Assembly: GCA_020444165.1 (NCBI GenBank)
Contig: JAHLLK010000098.1
Location: 1-16,494, forward strand
Reading direction: 5' to 3'
Length of the DNA: 16,494 nucleotides
Origin: Deltaproteobacteria bacterium
GTDB taxonomy: Bacteria; Desulfobacterota; Desulfarculia; Desulfarculales; Desulfarculaceae
The translations under genes and the position numbers were made by a program. This document shows positions 15,579 through 16,494 of the stretch, piece by piece; the stretch's first letter is position 1; every line of letters begins with the position of its first letter. Below the pieces are notes generated by a model. It made no database searches. It saw only the letters and a list, made by a program, of their open reading frames with translations, and had not been told where the DNA came from.

Positions 15579-16494
15579 TTAGGGCTTCACCGTGTCCACG
15601 TACACGAATTTGCCGTTTTCCACCTTGAGGATGACGGCCGGCTTCACGGCGTTGTGGTCCACCAGGGTCAGCACGCCGGTCACTCCCGGGAAGTCCTTGG
15701 TCTGGTCCAGGGCGGCGGTCACCTTGGCGGCGTCGGTGCTCTGGACCTTTTCCATGGCGTCCAGGAGCACGTTGTAGGCGTCATAGGAAAGCGCGCTCAC
15801 CGAGTCGGGAGCCTCGTTGTACTTGGTCCGGTAGTCTTTCACGAAACGCTTGCCGGCCTCGGTGGTCACGCCCTTCTCGTCGAAGTGGGTGGTGAAGTAC
15901 AGGCCTTCCACCGCCTTGCCGCCGATGGTCAGAAGCTCCTGGGCCTGGGCCGCGTCACCGGCCAACAAGGGCGTCTTGAGGCCCAGTTCCCGGGCCTGGC
16001 GGGCGATGAGAGCGTCCTCGGTGAAGTAGCCGGTCACGTAGATCACCTCCGGCTTCGCGGCCTGGACCGTGCCGAGCTGGGCGGAGAAGTCCTGGTCATT
16101 GGTGGAAAAATGGGTCTTGGCCACGATCTTGCCGCCCATCTCGGTGAAGGCCCGCTCAAAGAAGGCGGCGATGCCCACACTGTAATCCTGGCTGATGTCG
16201 ATCATCACGGCCGCGGTCTTGGCCTTCAGGTTGTGCCGGGCGAAATTGGCCGCCACCCGCCCCTGGAAAGGATCGATGAAGCAGACCCGGTAGGCGAACT
16301 TCTTGTCCTGGGTCACCAGGGGGTTGGTGGCCCAGGGGCTGACCATGGGGATGCCGGCCGCCTCGCACACCGGGGCGGTGGCCAGGCTGTTGGAGCTGGT
16401 GAGGGCGCCGATCACCGCCGCCACCTTGTCCCGCTGGATCACCCGGTTGGCCGCGTTGGAGGCCTCCACCTTGTCGGACTTGTTGTCCGCGATC
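15579..16494 (-). CDS. Liv-type ABC transporter substrate-binding protein (SBP2), N terminus outside window
   Basis: The visible 304 residues are the C-terminal part of a second type I periplasmic binding protein; the start, signal peptide and first strand lie beyond the right edge. The reading frame enters at IADNKSDKVEASNAANR, which aligns without gaps to the equivalent part of SBP1. Similarity continues to the end: IGALTSSNSLATAP, ATNPLVT, DPFQGRVAA, DISQDYSVGI, GDAAQAQELLTIGGKAVEGLYFTTHFDEKGVTT, and the shared C terminus FVYVDTVKP. The close match implies tandem duplication. Differences cluster in positions such as SGWATN versus SPWATN, which could affect ligand choice. It is the most upstream visible gene of the Liv cluster and is followed by a hairpin terminator. 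Confidence 0.93.
   Translation of the reverse strand, partial: IADNKSDKVEASNAANRVIQRDKVAAVIGALTSSNSLATAPVCEAAGIPMVSPWATNPLVTQDKKFAYRVCFIDPFQGRVAANFARHNLKAKTAAVMIDISQDYSVGIAAFFERAFTEMGGKIVAKTHFSTNDQDFSAQLGTVQAAKPEVIYVTGYFTEDALIARQARELGLKTPLLAGDAAQAQELLTIGGKAVEGLYFTTHFDEKGVTTEAGKRFVKDYRTKYNEAPDSVSALSYDAYNVLLDAMEKVQSTDAAKVTAALDQTKDFPGVTGVLTLVDHNAVKPAVILKVENGKFVYVDTVKP

Overview
This is a high-GC window from a Gram-negative (diderm) bacterium. It encodes Kdo synthesis for lipopolysaccharide, a patatin fused to an outer-membrane barrel, and a complete Liv-type ABC importer. The gene mix (RRM RNA-binding protein, metal-type KdsA, LarE, AcuB-like protein, Liv cluster) and the GC-rich codon use resemble a deltaproteobacterium/Desulfobacterota. 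That placement is inference from gene content; the window has no rRNA or other marker. Nothing indicates phage, plasmid, insertion sequence or CRISPR.

Left part (1-4460): a minus-strand DUF188/YaiI protein is divergent from a plus-strand single-RRM RNA-binding protein. The RRM gene has a good sigma-70-like promoter, a leader of about 147 nt containing mutually exclusive pairings around its Shine-Dalgarno (SD) sequence, and a strong bidirectional terminator. Convergent with it is a minus-strand operon pyrG-kdsA-kdsC, with its own promoter near 4435-4462. It links CTP production to Kdo-8-phosphate synthesis and dephosphorylation, i.e. supply for CMP-Kdo.

Middle (4460-10400): a GC-rich non-coding stretch holds a perfect 20-bp palindrome. 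It leads into a translationally coupled pair: an AcuB-like CBS-CBS-ACT protein overlapping larE (sacrificial sulfur transferase for the nickel-pincer cofactor) by 4 nt. After about 780 bp with no recognisable gene come a minus-strand patatin-POTRA-barrel protein (PlpD-like, type Vd architecture) and a divergent radical SAM protein with a CX4CX2C cluster motif.

Right part (10400-16494): a minus-strand Liv cluster reads, in transcription order, SBP2 (5' end outside the window), terminator, SBP1, livH, livM, livG, livF. The membrane and ATPase genes overlap at every junction. The convergent 3' ends of livF and the radical SAM gene each carry a long, closely related hairpin with a GGGGG-AAACC core and a C-rich tail.

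The observations I rate highest are the RRM leader, in which an 8-nt copy of the 16S anti-SD sequence can either hide the SD or fold into another hairpin; the paired 3' hairpins at 10405-10754; and the AcuB-larE coupling. I found no clearly novel multi-gene system.
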